Shown piece by piece: positions 1 to 5,413 of a stretch of 5,419 bases of DNA; the stretch's first letter is position 1; every line of letters begins with the position of its first letter. The DNA lies in contig DQTM01000195.1 in NCBI GenBank assembly GCA_015662785.1, positions 1-5,419 of the forward strand, written 5' to 3'. The notes below the pieces were generated by a model, which worked only from the letters and a program-made list of their open reading frames with translations, was not told the origin of the DNA and ran no database searches. Both the position numbers and the translations under genes were made by a program. Origin of the DNA: Sulfurospirillum arcachonense. Its GTDB lineage: Bacteria > Campylobacterota > Campylobacteria > Campylobacterales > Sulfurospirillaceae.

Positions 1-707
1 GCCACCTTATTGGTGGTGTAAATTTTTAATGAATGTGCCTTGAGTGCAATGATAGATAATATTTTTAATTTTCTATTGCATAATTTGGGTTTAAAGCTGT
101 CATTTTCAATCGGAGCGATACTAAGAAACTTGTTTACCCAGTAGTCAGTGACTTTTTGGTGAATGTCTATATTATAAATGTGGTATCCAGTATCAGCATC
201 ATCATTTATGATAAAACAGCCTTTTTCTATCTTGCTTGCATTTATCCCTTCATCTGTTCCTAGTGTTAAAGTATCATGGCTTTTAAGTACTTTGAAAAAC
301 ATATCTTTTTTTTCTACTTTATATATATCGATAACATCTAGAAATTCTTCATCAAATTTTATATCTTTAAAATGCACTATAAGAAGCTCGCCCATCATGA
401 TTTTAGGATGAGTAGAAGCATCGTAAAGATGATTTGCAATGTGTTCTGCTGAGTTAGCAAAATCATTATTTTCAAAGATATTTTTTGTGTACATGTAGAC
501 TTCATTGAACTCTAAACTAGAACTGTGAGAAAAATGGTGTAAGTTAGTCTCCAATTGAAAAGGTTTTAAAAAATAGTGAAGTAGTTTTTTCTCTAGTTCT
601 GGCTCCACACTTTGAGGATGATGAGACAGGTAAACTCCCTCATCTTTTTGCTTGTTTCCTACTTGGTGTATTATTAGTTTATCTATACTTGCATTTGAAA
701 AGTCCAT
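1..707 (-). CDS. NA37/NdpA-type nucleoid-associated protein, 3' end outside window
   Basis: I translated this leftward frame from the ATG at 705-707; it stays open for 235 codons to the window edge. The start is supported by AAAGGA at 714-719, six bases upstream. The protein resembles the 37-kDa nucleoid-associated family (NA37, including E. coli NdpA/YejK), closest to versions I recall from Bacteroidetes. Matching features are an N-terminal IDKLIIHQVGNK stretch, a YFLKPF block near residue 45, FNEVY near 67, HLYDASTHPKI near 93, an EGIN...KGCFI block near 155-165, and YWVNKFLS near 190. Family members number about 330-350 residues and bind the nucleoid; their molecular role is poorly defined. 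From about residue 208 on (left of base 80) the sequence stops looking like the family, so the gene may be disrupted just at the window edge. Family call is confident; integrity is not. Confidence 0.85.
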   Translation of the reverse strand, partial: MDFSNASIDKLIIHQVGNKQKDEGVYLSHHPQSVEPELEKKLLHYFLKPFQLETNLHHFSHSSSLEFNEVYMYTKNIFENNDFANSAEHIANHLYDASTHPKIMMGELLIVHFKDIKFDEEFLDVIDIYKVEKKDMFFKVLKSHDTLTLGTDEGINASKIEKGCFIINDDADTGYHIYNIDIHQKVTDYWVNKFLSIAPIENDSFKPKLCNRKLKILSIIALKAHSLKIYTTNKV

Positions 708-746
708 TGGTTATCCTTTAAAATGAAACTTTATTATTTCATCCCT

Positions 747-777
747 AAGACAGACGTAAAATCTACTTAGTTATAAT
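747..777 (+). promoter_or_regulatory. Promoter of the ybaK-like gene, probably giving a leaderless mRNA
   Basis: A perfect TATAAT lies at 772-777, only six bases before the ATG at 784. A sigma70 start usually falls about seven bases after the -10 box, which puts transcription at or beside the A of the ATG. No Shine-Dalgarno sequence precedes this ATG. The -35 region is weak (AAGACA at 747-752, 19-bp spacing), as is common in Campylobacterota. An ATGAAA/TTTCAT inverted repeat (723-728 and 737-742) lies between the divergent genes and could be an operator or chance. Confidence 0.6.
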
Positions 778-783
778 AGTTTT

Positions 784-1269
784 ATGAAAAAAACAAATGC
801 CGCTCGGATATTAGACAAGCATAAAATTGATTATGAAATTTTAGAATATAGAGTCGATGAAAATGATTTGAGTGCTCTACATGTATCACTAGATACAAAC
901 ACAGATATAAAAACAATCTTTAAAACTTTGGTAACAGTAGATGAAAAAAATCAGCCTATTGTCGCTTGTATTGCTGGTGATGAAGAGCTTGATTTGAAAG
1001 CTTTGGCAAAAGTGGCTGAAGTGAAGAAGTGTAGCATGTTGCCATTAAAGGATGTTTTAAAAATCACTGGTTACATGAGAGGAGGCTGCTCTCCTTTTGG
1101 CATGAAAAAACAGTACAGAACGTTTATAGATGTTGATGCACTCCTACATGTAAAGATACAAGTAAGTGCAGGGGTAAGAGGACAACAACTTTTGTTGATC
1201 CCAAAAGAGTTTGAAAAAGCTTTACATGTAGAGTTTAAAAGAATCATTCATGCAACTCATATCAGCTAG
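784..1269 (+). CDS. ybaK: YbaK/EbsC-type aminoacyl-tRNA deacylase
   Basis: This 161-residue protein has the length and layout of single-domain YbaK/ProX-like trans-editing enzymes, which hydrolyse mischarged aminoacyl-tRNA (E. coli YbaK: Cys-tRNA(Pro)) in the cytoplasm. Visible family marks are the KTLV block, whose Lys47 matches the essential lysine of E. coli YbaK; LDLKALAKV at 70-78; the MLPLKDVLKITGY lead-in; the glycine loop GYMRGGCSPFGMKK at 96-109; and the SAGVRG strand-turn at 128-133. No obvious residue is missing. The start is the only sensible ATG, with TATAAT just upstream and no ribosome binding site, suggesting leaderless translation. Its 3' end overlaps the next gene by 20 bp, so the two are probably cotranscribed. 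Substrate specificity (Cys-tRNA(Pro) or another pair) cannot be read from the sequence; the gene symbol denotes the family. Confidence 0.93.
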   Translation: MKKTNAARILDKHKIDYEILEYRVDENDLSALHVSLDTNTDIKTIFKTLVTVDEKNQPIVACIAGDEELDLKALAKVAEVKKCSMLPLKDVLKITGYMRGGCSPFGMKKQYRTFIDVDALLHVKIQVSAGVRGQQLLLIPKEFEKALHVEFKRIIHATHIS

Positions 1270-1933
1270 TAATTTACTATATTTACTCATCCCCATTTTT
1301 GTTGTTGGTTATTTTTATTTTCGTTGGGTTGGCAATAAACTAGAAATACTATATGCAAGTGCTAGGATGTTGCTTCAGCTTTTGTTGGTTGGTTATCTTT
1401 TAGCGTATCTTTTTGAAGCAAAGACATCTTACCTGAGTATAGTTATAATTATTGTTATGATAAGTGCGGCAAGTCTTATAACCTTGCGAAACATAACTCA
1501 TAAAAATTTGCAAGTCTATAAAAGTGTTTTTGTCGCTATTTTTATAGGTGGTAGTCTAAACCTTGTTTTGGTTATCTATTTTGTTTTGGATTTAGATTCA
1601 TTTAGTGAACCAAGATATGTGATTCCCATAGCAGGCATGTTATATGCAAACTGTATGAATGCAGTATCACTTGTAGCCGAAAGATTTGAAAAAGAGAGCC
1701 AAATTTACTCTTACGAAGAGGCGAGAGCTATCTCGTTTAGAGCTTCTCTTATTCCTCAGATAAACTCCTTTTTAGCAGTTGGTTTAGTCTCACTTCCAGG
1801 AATGATGACAGGACAGATACTAGCAGGAACGGATCCCATAGTCGCAGTTCGTTACCAAATCATGGTTATGTTTATGGTTTTGGGAAGCTCTGGCATCAGT
1901 ACTATACTCTACCTTTTGCAAAAAAAAGATTAG
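1250..1933 (+). CDS. fetB: FetB/UPF0014-type ABC transporter permease
   Basis: The 227-residue hydrophobic protein matches the UPF0014 (YbbM/FetB) family, the membrane subunit of the FetAB ABC system that in E. coli is proposed to export iron and protect against oxidative stress. Diagnostic blocks are ARMLLQLLLVGYLL at 38-51, IPIAGMLYANCMNAVSL at 125-141, the RASLIPQINSF helix at 164-174, and the highly conserved SLPGMMTGQILAGTDP at 181-196 followed by AVRYQI. Likely membrane spans are near 7-24, 39-57, 61-79, 93-113, 168-186 and 200-222. It is slightly short for the family (usually about 250-270) but has both conserved ends. It starts inside ybaK with a poor ribosome site, suggesting coupled translation. 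Its TAG (1931-1933) overlaps the stop of the convergent oxidase gene. The ATPase subunit FetA is not in the window, which is unusual since it normally adjoins. Transported ion is inferred from the family only. Confidence 0.9.
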   Translation: MQLISASNLLYLLIPIFVVGYFYFRWVGNKLEILYASARMLLQLLLVGYLLAYLFEAKTSYLSIVIIIVMISAASLITLRNITHKNLQVYKSVFVAIFIGGSLNLVLVIYFVLDLDSFSEPRYVIPIAGMLYANCMNAVSLVAERFEKESQIYSYEEARAISFRASLIPQINSFLAVGLVSLPGMMTGQILAGTDPIVAVRYQIMVMFMVLGSSGISTILYLLQKKD

Positions 1934-3339
1934 GCTTCAACTACAAACTGCCCCATCATGCCTGCATCTTCGTGTTCTAGTATGTGACAGTGGTACATGT
2001 AAGGTCTATTTTTACTTGCTTCGTGATTAAAAACAACCATTATTTGTACTGTTTCTCTTCCATATACTAAAACTGTATCTTTAAGCCCAAGTTCATTACT
2101 AAGTGGTTTTTGTCCATTTCTTGATATGATTTTAAAGGCAGTTCCATGAACATGGAAAGGGTGAGGTCTTGGACTTGGATTTTTTATCTCCCAGATTTCA
2201 AAGGTATCTTTTTTTACTACTTCATCTATCCTATCCATTGCCATCTGTTTTCCATTAATTCCAAGCCAACCCATTCTCATGTTGAGCTCAAACACTCTTT
2301 TATTTACTGCTTTTGCATTGTCATAATCGTTTACATGTAGAAGTGTTTTTGGAAGAGTTGATGGGCTTGGTTTTGTATTTTTAACTATTACTTTCATAAG
2401 AGCTCTTTTGTTGATAGCATCTCCCCAAAATAGAGTTTTACCTGCAAGTTTAGAAAAATCAACTATTATCTCGGCTCTTTCTCCAGGAGCTAAAATAAAG
2501 TTTTTTAGTTTAACAGGTTTTGGTAAAAAACTAGAATCTCCAGCTACCTGATAGAATTCATGACCATCTTCAAAAGTCAAATTATATATGCGTGCATTAG
2601 CTCCATTTAAAATTCTAAATCTGATTGCTTTTGGTTCAACTTCAACAAATGGGTCACTTATACCATTGATGAGGTGAACATTTCCAGTTACACCCATCAT
2701 AGTGTCGTGCATACCTTGTTTGTACATAAACTGCCCAGTGTTATCAAACCGTCTATCTTGAATAACAAGTGGAATATCATCTATGCCATACTCTTTAGGA
2801 AGAGCAAGTTTTTTTGAATCTTCATCATCAATTATAAACAGTCCAGCAATACCTTTGAAAACTTGCTCCCCAGTTTTATGCATAGCATGAGGATGATACC
2901 AAGCCACACAAGCTCTTTGATTTATGTCTATATCTGCACTCCAAGAAGTGTTTGGTTTTATAACACTGTGAGGTCCACCATCACTACTGCCTTTTACTTT
3001 GAGTCCATGCCAGTGCAGAGTTGTTATTTCATCAAGAGAGTTCTTTACATGTATAAGAATTTTATCTCTATTTTGCACTCTTATGGTTGGTCCTAAAAAG
3101 CTTCCATTGACTCCATAAGTATCTGTTAAAGCTCCATTGAGAAAGGAGGTTTTACCTTTTTGAACATTAAGATTAAATACTTTTGTACCATTTTTTACTT
3201 CATATGAAGCAAGAGGAGGAACAACTAGGGCTTCACTAAACTGCTCTTTAAATGAGATAATGTTTTTGTTTGTTTTTTTTGCATAGAGAGAACCAGCCAT
3301 TAAAACTGAGCCAAATTTGATAAAATTTCTTCTTTTCAT
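1930..3339 (-). CDS. Tat-exported three-domain multicopper oxidase (CueO/CopA/SufI-like fold)
   Basis: This 469-residue multicopper oxidase has a complete copper site set. A twin-arginine signal (RRNFIK at 3-8, short hydrophobic stretch to about residue 20) predicts folded export to the periplasm by Tat. Copper motifs are HWHG 109-112, WYHPH 147-151, HPFHVHG 393-399, and HCHILEHEDAGMM 450-462. By alignment to CueO, type-1 ligands are His393, Cys451, His456 and Met461; the other histidines make the trinuclear centre. The acid in SSDGGPH (Asp120) matches CueO Asp112, needed for O2 reduction. So it should be an active oxidase, unlike the copper-free SufI/FtsP. The long Met-rich helix of E. coli CueO is absent; a smaller Met cluster (MHDTMM, 210-215) is present. 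Probable role: oxidation of Cu(I) or Fe(II) for metal tolerance, comparable to Campylobacter Cj1516; substrate unproven. ATG 3337-3339 follows AAGGAT (3344-3349). The gene is convergent with fetB, sharing three bases. Confidence 0.93.
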   Translation of the reverse strand: MKRRNFIKFGSVLMAGSLYAKKTNKNIISFKEQFSEALVVPPLASYEVKNGTKVFNLNVQKGKTSFLNGALTDTYGVNGSFLGPTIRVQNRDKILIHVKNSLDEITTLHWHGLKVKGSSDGGPHSVIKPNTSWSADIDINQRACVAWYHPHAMHKTGEQVFKGIAGLFIIDDEDSKKLALPKEYGIDDIPLVIQDRRFDNTGQFMYKQGMHDTMMGVTGNVHLINGISDPFVEVEPKAIRFRILNGANARIYNLTFEDGHEFYQVAGDSSFLPKPVKLKNFILAPGERAEIIVDFSKLAGKTLFWGDAINKRALMKVIVKNTKPSPSTLPKTLLHVNDYDNAKAVNKRVFELNMRMGWLGINGKQMAMDRIDEVVKKDTFEIWEIKNPSPRPHPFHVHGTAFKIISRNGQKPLSNELGLKDTVLVYGRETVQIMVVFNHEASKNRPYMYHCHILEHEDAGMMGQFVVEA

Positions 3340-3343
3340 AGGT

Positions 3344-3359
3344 ATCCTTGTAGAAGGAT
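3344..3359 (-). promoter_or_regulatory. Hairpin overlapping the oxidase ribosome binding site
   Basis: In the oxidase mRNA the leader reads ATCCTT-CTAC-AAGGAT, a perfect 6-bp stem with a 4-base loop, ending four bases before the ATG. The 3' arm is the Shine-Dalgarno sequence itself, so the stem would hide it. This is seen in the sequence; a role in translational control is inference, and a 6-bp stem of this composition is only moderately stable. Confidence 0.4.
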
Positions 3360-3416
3360 TTTATCTTTTTTATGTGGAAGCAGTGTGTAGTATTAAGAAT
3401 GGCTATTAATATTAGA

Positions 3417-3422
3417 TATAAT
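3417..3422 (+). promoter_or_regulatory. Probable -10 box of the zinc-ribbon membrane protein gene
   Basis: A perfect TATAAT sits 30 bases before the ATG at 3453, followed by an A/T-rich leader and AAAAGGG (3441-3447) as ribosome binding site with 5-base spacing. Upstream is T/A-rich with no recognisable -35 box, typical for Campylobacterota sigma70 promoters. Confidence 0.55.
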
Positions 3423-3452
3423 AGACTCTAAGCAAATAAAAAAAGGGTAATT

Positions 3453-4733
3453 ATGCTAAAAATATTTGATAAAATGAGAAGTTTTTATAAATTAAAATTT
3501 AGTTATCAGCAAGATAGCAAAAATATAGAAAAATTAACAAGATGGTCTGTATTGTTAATAATAATTTTGGATATTTTTGTTTATAGTAGTATTCAAATGG
3601 GTATAAATTTTCAAACTTCAACTATAAATAATCCAAATACAAAATTTACATATCAATGCCGAAACCTAGTAAAAAATAGCTCAAATATCAAAGATTATAA
3701 TTGGCATGGGTATCGTGCAACCAACAATAGCTCATATAGGAATACAGATCATATATATAGAAATGGAACTACAGTTGCAAGTAAAAATGTAATTAGAGAT
3801 ATAAGGCAAAAAGAGTTAGACAGTAGATGTGCGCATATAAAAGAACAAAGTACGTTGATAGCCAATACGCAAGAGTTAAAAAATATAAAAACAAGTATAA
3901 AAAGTTTAGGAAAACAAAATTCTAAACATCTTAAGAGTTTAAAATATATACAAAATAACTACAATACTGTTTTATTTGAAAAAATCGCTAACCAAGATGA
4001 GTCAAAATCTATTTTGGAAATGAACTTAGAGAGTAAAAATATAAAAGTAAAATATGATAATTTGCAAAATAAAATAGCTCATACAAGAAAAAGCATAGAG
4101 AGTTTAAAAAAACAGTTCAGCACCCATAAATTGGTAGTCAATTTATACGAATATATAAAAACGAATAAAACAAAAATCCAAAGTGATTATAAAAAAGAAA
4201 ATAGTAGATATTTTTTGAAAAAAGCTGGGATTATAGTCTTGTTTTTACTGCCAATAGTTTTACTATTTTACTGGCAAATGAATGTTCAAAATACAAAAAG
4301 ACACTATACAAAATACATAATCTTTAAAAATATTTTCACTATTTCAATGATATTTTTAATCATAAATACAATTAGAATTATTTACAATTTTATCCCACAC
4401 ACATTTATAGAAAAAGTTTTAATGTTTTTTTATAATATTCAAATCCCTTTTATAGCTTATTATTTACTGTTGACTTTGGGAATCGTAGTTTTTAGTTTTA
4501 TTATTTTGAAATTACAAAATTTTAACAAAAACAAGAAAAAGACAACAATTACTTTTATAGAAAGTTATAGATTTAGTAAATGTGATAAATGTGGAGTTAA
4601 AGTTGATTATTTGCAAATGAATTATTGCCCAAATTGTAGCAATACACTAAAAATACCCTGCCCTAAATGTGGAGTACCTACGATTAAAAATCTTGATCAT
4701 TGTTTTAATTGCAGTGAAAAAATAGATGAATAA
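3453..4733 (+). CDS. Unrecognised four-TM membrane protein with C-terminal double zinc ribbon
   Basis: I do not recognise the 426-residue product as a named family. In order it shows a basic N-terminus; one membrane segment near 31-50; a roughly 200-residue polar region (51-255) with Lys/Glu/Gln/Asn-rich helical stretches that look like coiled coil (about 115-245) and only two cysteines (Cys69, Cys126); three membrane segments near 257-275, 291-313 and 328-353; then a basic linker and a tail with four CxxC pairs (377/380, 392/395, 403/406, 417/420). The tail is a tandem zinc ribbon of the kind found on many prokaryotic membrane proteins. By the positive-inside rule both ends are likely cytoplasmic and the coiled-coil region periplasmic, where Cys69-Cys126 could form a disulfide. 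Codon use is markedly A-rich (AAA, ATA, AAT), unlike the neighbours to the left, suggesting acquisition. It has its own promoter and appears monocistronic. Function is unknown. Confidence 0.85.
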   Translation: MLKIFDKMRSFYKLKFSYQQDSKNIEKLTRWSVLLIIILDIFVYSSIQMGINFQTSTINNPNTKFTYQCRNLVKNSSNIKDYNWHGYRATNNSSYRNTDHIYRNGTTVASKNVIRDIRQKELDSRCAHIKEQSTLIANTQELKNIKTSIKSLGKQNSKHLKSLKYIQNNYNTVLFEKIANQDESKSILEMNLESKNIKVKYDNLQNKIAHTRKSIESLKKQFSTHKLVVNLYEYIKTNKTKIQSDYKKENSRYFLKKAGIIVLFLLPIVLLFYWQMNVQNTKRHYTKYIIFKNIFTISMIFLIINTIRIIYNFIPHTFIEKVLMFFYNIQIPFIAYYLLLTLGIVVFSFIILKLQNFNKNKKKTTITFIESYRFSKCDKCGVKVDYLQMNYCPNCSNTLKIPCPKCGVPTIKNLDHCFNCSEKIDE

Positions 4734-4879
4734 AGAAACTTTTTTAAAGATAAATCATTGCATTTTATAGAGTGTTGCTAAAGCATAAAAGATTATAAAT
4801 TTCATATGTTACACAGGAGTGTAGGTTCTATTGGAATAAAAAATGTGGTTCAATTACCAAAATTCAAGGTAAAAAAGAT
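4734..4879. other. Intergenic stretch downstream of the zinc-ribbon gene
   Basis: I see no gene, RNA gene or convincing terminator here. A short AAAG/CTTT pairing followed by Ts right after the stop codon (about 4735-4746) is too small to call as a terminator. A 39-codon open frame begins at 4806 but lacks a ribosome binding site and runs through the repeat element that follows. Confidence 0.5.
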
Positions 4880-4939
4880 AGGCTACTTTTCCAACACATT
4901 ACCACTCTATTTTACTTCTGAATAGATGTAGTTATATTG

Positions 4940-4967
4940 AGTAAACCCCTAAATATAGGAGTTTACT
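4940..4967. repeat. Strong hairpin inside the MITE-like element
   Basis: AGTAAACCCCTA (4940-4951) pairs with TAGGAGTTTACT (4956-4967) at 11 of 12 positions around an AATA loop; the single mismatch is C4947 with A4960. No T-run follows on either strand, so it is not a typical intrinsic terminator. It abuts the right terminal repeat and may be part of the transposition end or a structural RNA/DNA signal. Confidence 0.75.
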
Positions 4968-4981
4968 TATTAAAGTAGCCT
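4963..4981 (+). repeat. 19-bp repeat, copy 1 (right end of MITE-like element)
   Basis: TTACTTATTAAAGTAGCCT recurs as TTATCTATTAAAGTAGCCT at 5324-5342, differing only by a CT/TC swap at positions 4-5. The last ten bases are the inverse of the repeat at 4880-4889. hypF homology begins eight bases after this copy, so the repeat marks the breakpoint of the gene fragment. Confidence 0.8.
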
Positions 4982-4988
4982 GTCCTCT

Positions 4989-5189
4989 TTAATAAATGTA
5001 CTAGTAAACATCATCTGTAAAGTTTCTGATAAACACAAACTAAAAACTCTACTAAGTGGAGGAGTTTTTCAAAATAGAACGCTACTAGAGAATCTAATAG
5101 CTAAAAAGAAAGATATAATTTTTCAAAATAAACTACCCATAAATGATTGAGGAGTAGTTGTAGGGCAGTTGATGCATGTAGTGGAGTAA
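4989..5189 (+). pseudogene. hypF: Decayed 3' fragment of hypF (hydrogenase maturation carbamoyltransferase)
   Basis: Reading from 4989, the frame gives a LINVLVNIICKVSD lead-in, then KTLLSGGVFQNRTLLENLI, a short linker, LPIND, a stop (TGA at 5148-5150), GVVVGQLMHVVE and a final TAA at 5187-5189. SGGVFQNR and NDGG...LGQ are hallmark blocks of the HypF C-terminus, which helps make the cyanide ligand of NiFe-hydrogenases from carbamoyl phosphate. The TGA sits exactly where the first glycine of NDGG belongs, one base change from GGA. The linker between the two blocks also seems several residues short, and LGQ has become VGQ. HypF is about 750 residues; only about the last 65 remain, with no start or ribosome site. 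The fragment begins right after a repeat-element end, suggesting loss of the rest by element-linked deletion or transfer of a scrap. Identity is confident; whether an intact hypF exists elsewhere is unknown. Confidence 0.88.
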
Positions 5190-5215
5190 ACTTACTAACT
5201 GTTTAAGGAACAAAA

Positions 5216-5290
5216 TGTTCTTTTAATGGATTAGGTGACAAATACCAAACATAGTGTTCTAATATTTGCTATATTTTCATTAAAAGAACA
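5216..5290. repeat. 13-bp perfect inverted repeat with recurring GTGTTCT words
   Basis: TGTTCTTTTAATG (5216-5228) is repeated in inverse as CATTAAAAGAACA (5278-5290), 49 bp apart. Between and around them lie GTGTTCT at 5254-5260, AGAACAC at 5285-5291 and 5370-5376, and the palindrome GAACA-AAA-TGTTC at 5208-5220. There is no coding capacity. It could be a second miniature element (75 bp), a stem-forming RNA, or operators for the gene starting at 5414. No target duplication is seen at the ends. Confidence 0.6.
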
Positions 5291-5323
5291 CTTATTTTTT
5301 AAGATTAAGAAGCAATTTTAAAA

Positions 5324-5342
5324 TTATCTATTAAAGTAGCCT
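5324..5342 (+). repeat. 19-bp repeat, copy 2
   Basis: TTATCTATTAAAGTAGCCT matches the right end of the MITE-like element (4963-4981) in the same orientation at 17 of 19 positions, 361 bp further on. The two direct copies bracket the hypF remnant and the GTGTTCT repeats. With the inverted end at 4880, it could also form the right boundary of a larger 463-bp unit. Confidence 0.8.
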
Positions 5343-5413
5343 AATTTAGGTCACTTTGTGATTTTAAATAGAACACTTTTAGTGATAGTTAATTGTCATA
5401 ACAAGAGGTGTTT

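Larger units (their letters stand above)
490..3053. repeat. Dispersed palindromic octamer TACATGTA, seven copies
   Basis: Exact copies lie at 490-497, 878-885, 1145-1152, 1223-1230, 1994-2001, 2332-2339 and 3046-3053. One is in the NA37 gene, three in the ybaK-like gene and three in the oxidase gene. They fall in different codon phases (Leu/Ile-His-Val as xTA CAT GTA, or Tyr-Met-Tyr as TAC ATG TAC), so a shared protein motif does not explain them. None occurs in the zinc-ribbon gene or the hypF/repeat region, where the closest form is TGCATGTA at 5173-5180. At about 35% GC (my estimate) chance predicts roughly 0.2 copies in the window. Confidence 0.75.
4880..4981. mobile_element. MITE-like element with 10-bp terminal inverted repeats
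   Basis: The 102-bp segment begins with AGGCTACTTT (4880-4889) and ends with the exact reverse complement AAAGTAGCCT (4972-4981). Counting the adjoining GA-A bases, the match continues as GAxAGGCTACTTT on both ends. It holds no coding sequence but a strong hairpin next to the right end. Short size, perfect ends and lack of a gene fit a miniature inverted-repeat transposable element or a collapsed insertion sequence. I found no target-site duplication at these boundaries, which weakens the call; the ends might instead belong to a larger or rearranged element, since a further copy of the right end lies at 5324-5342. The parent transposase family is not identifiable from the ends alone. Confidence 0.5.

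Noticed and set aside
178..411. 77-codon open frame on the + strand
   Set aside because: It lies antisense to the well-supported NA37-type gene and has no family features.
723..742. ATGAAA/TTTCAT inverted repeat as an operator between divergent genes
   Set aside because: Six-base arms with an 8-base A/T-rich loop are expected by chance in such sequence; mentioned only with the promoter.
2146..2340. 64-codon open frame on the + strand
   Set aside because: Antisense shadow of the multicopper oxidase, whose copper motifs fix the true frame.
2863..3096. 77-codon open frame on the + strand
   Set aside because: Antisense shadow of the multicopper oxidase N-terminal half.
4735..4746. Possible terminator after the zinc-ribbon gene
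   Set aside because: Only a 4-bp A/T-rich stem (AAAG/CTTT) before a short T-run; too weak to call.
4806..4925. 39-codon open frame on the + strand
   Set aside because: No ribosome binding site, no recognisable similarity, and it runs into the left terminal repeat of the MITE-like element; likely a chance frame or an unrecognisable remnant.
4880..5376. CRISPR array
   Set aside because: Repeats are few, unevenly spaced, in both orientations and flank a gene fragment; no repeat-spacer periodicity.
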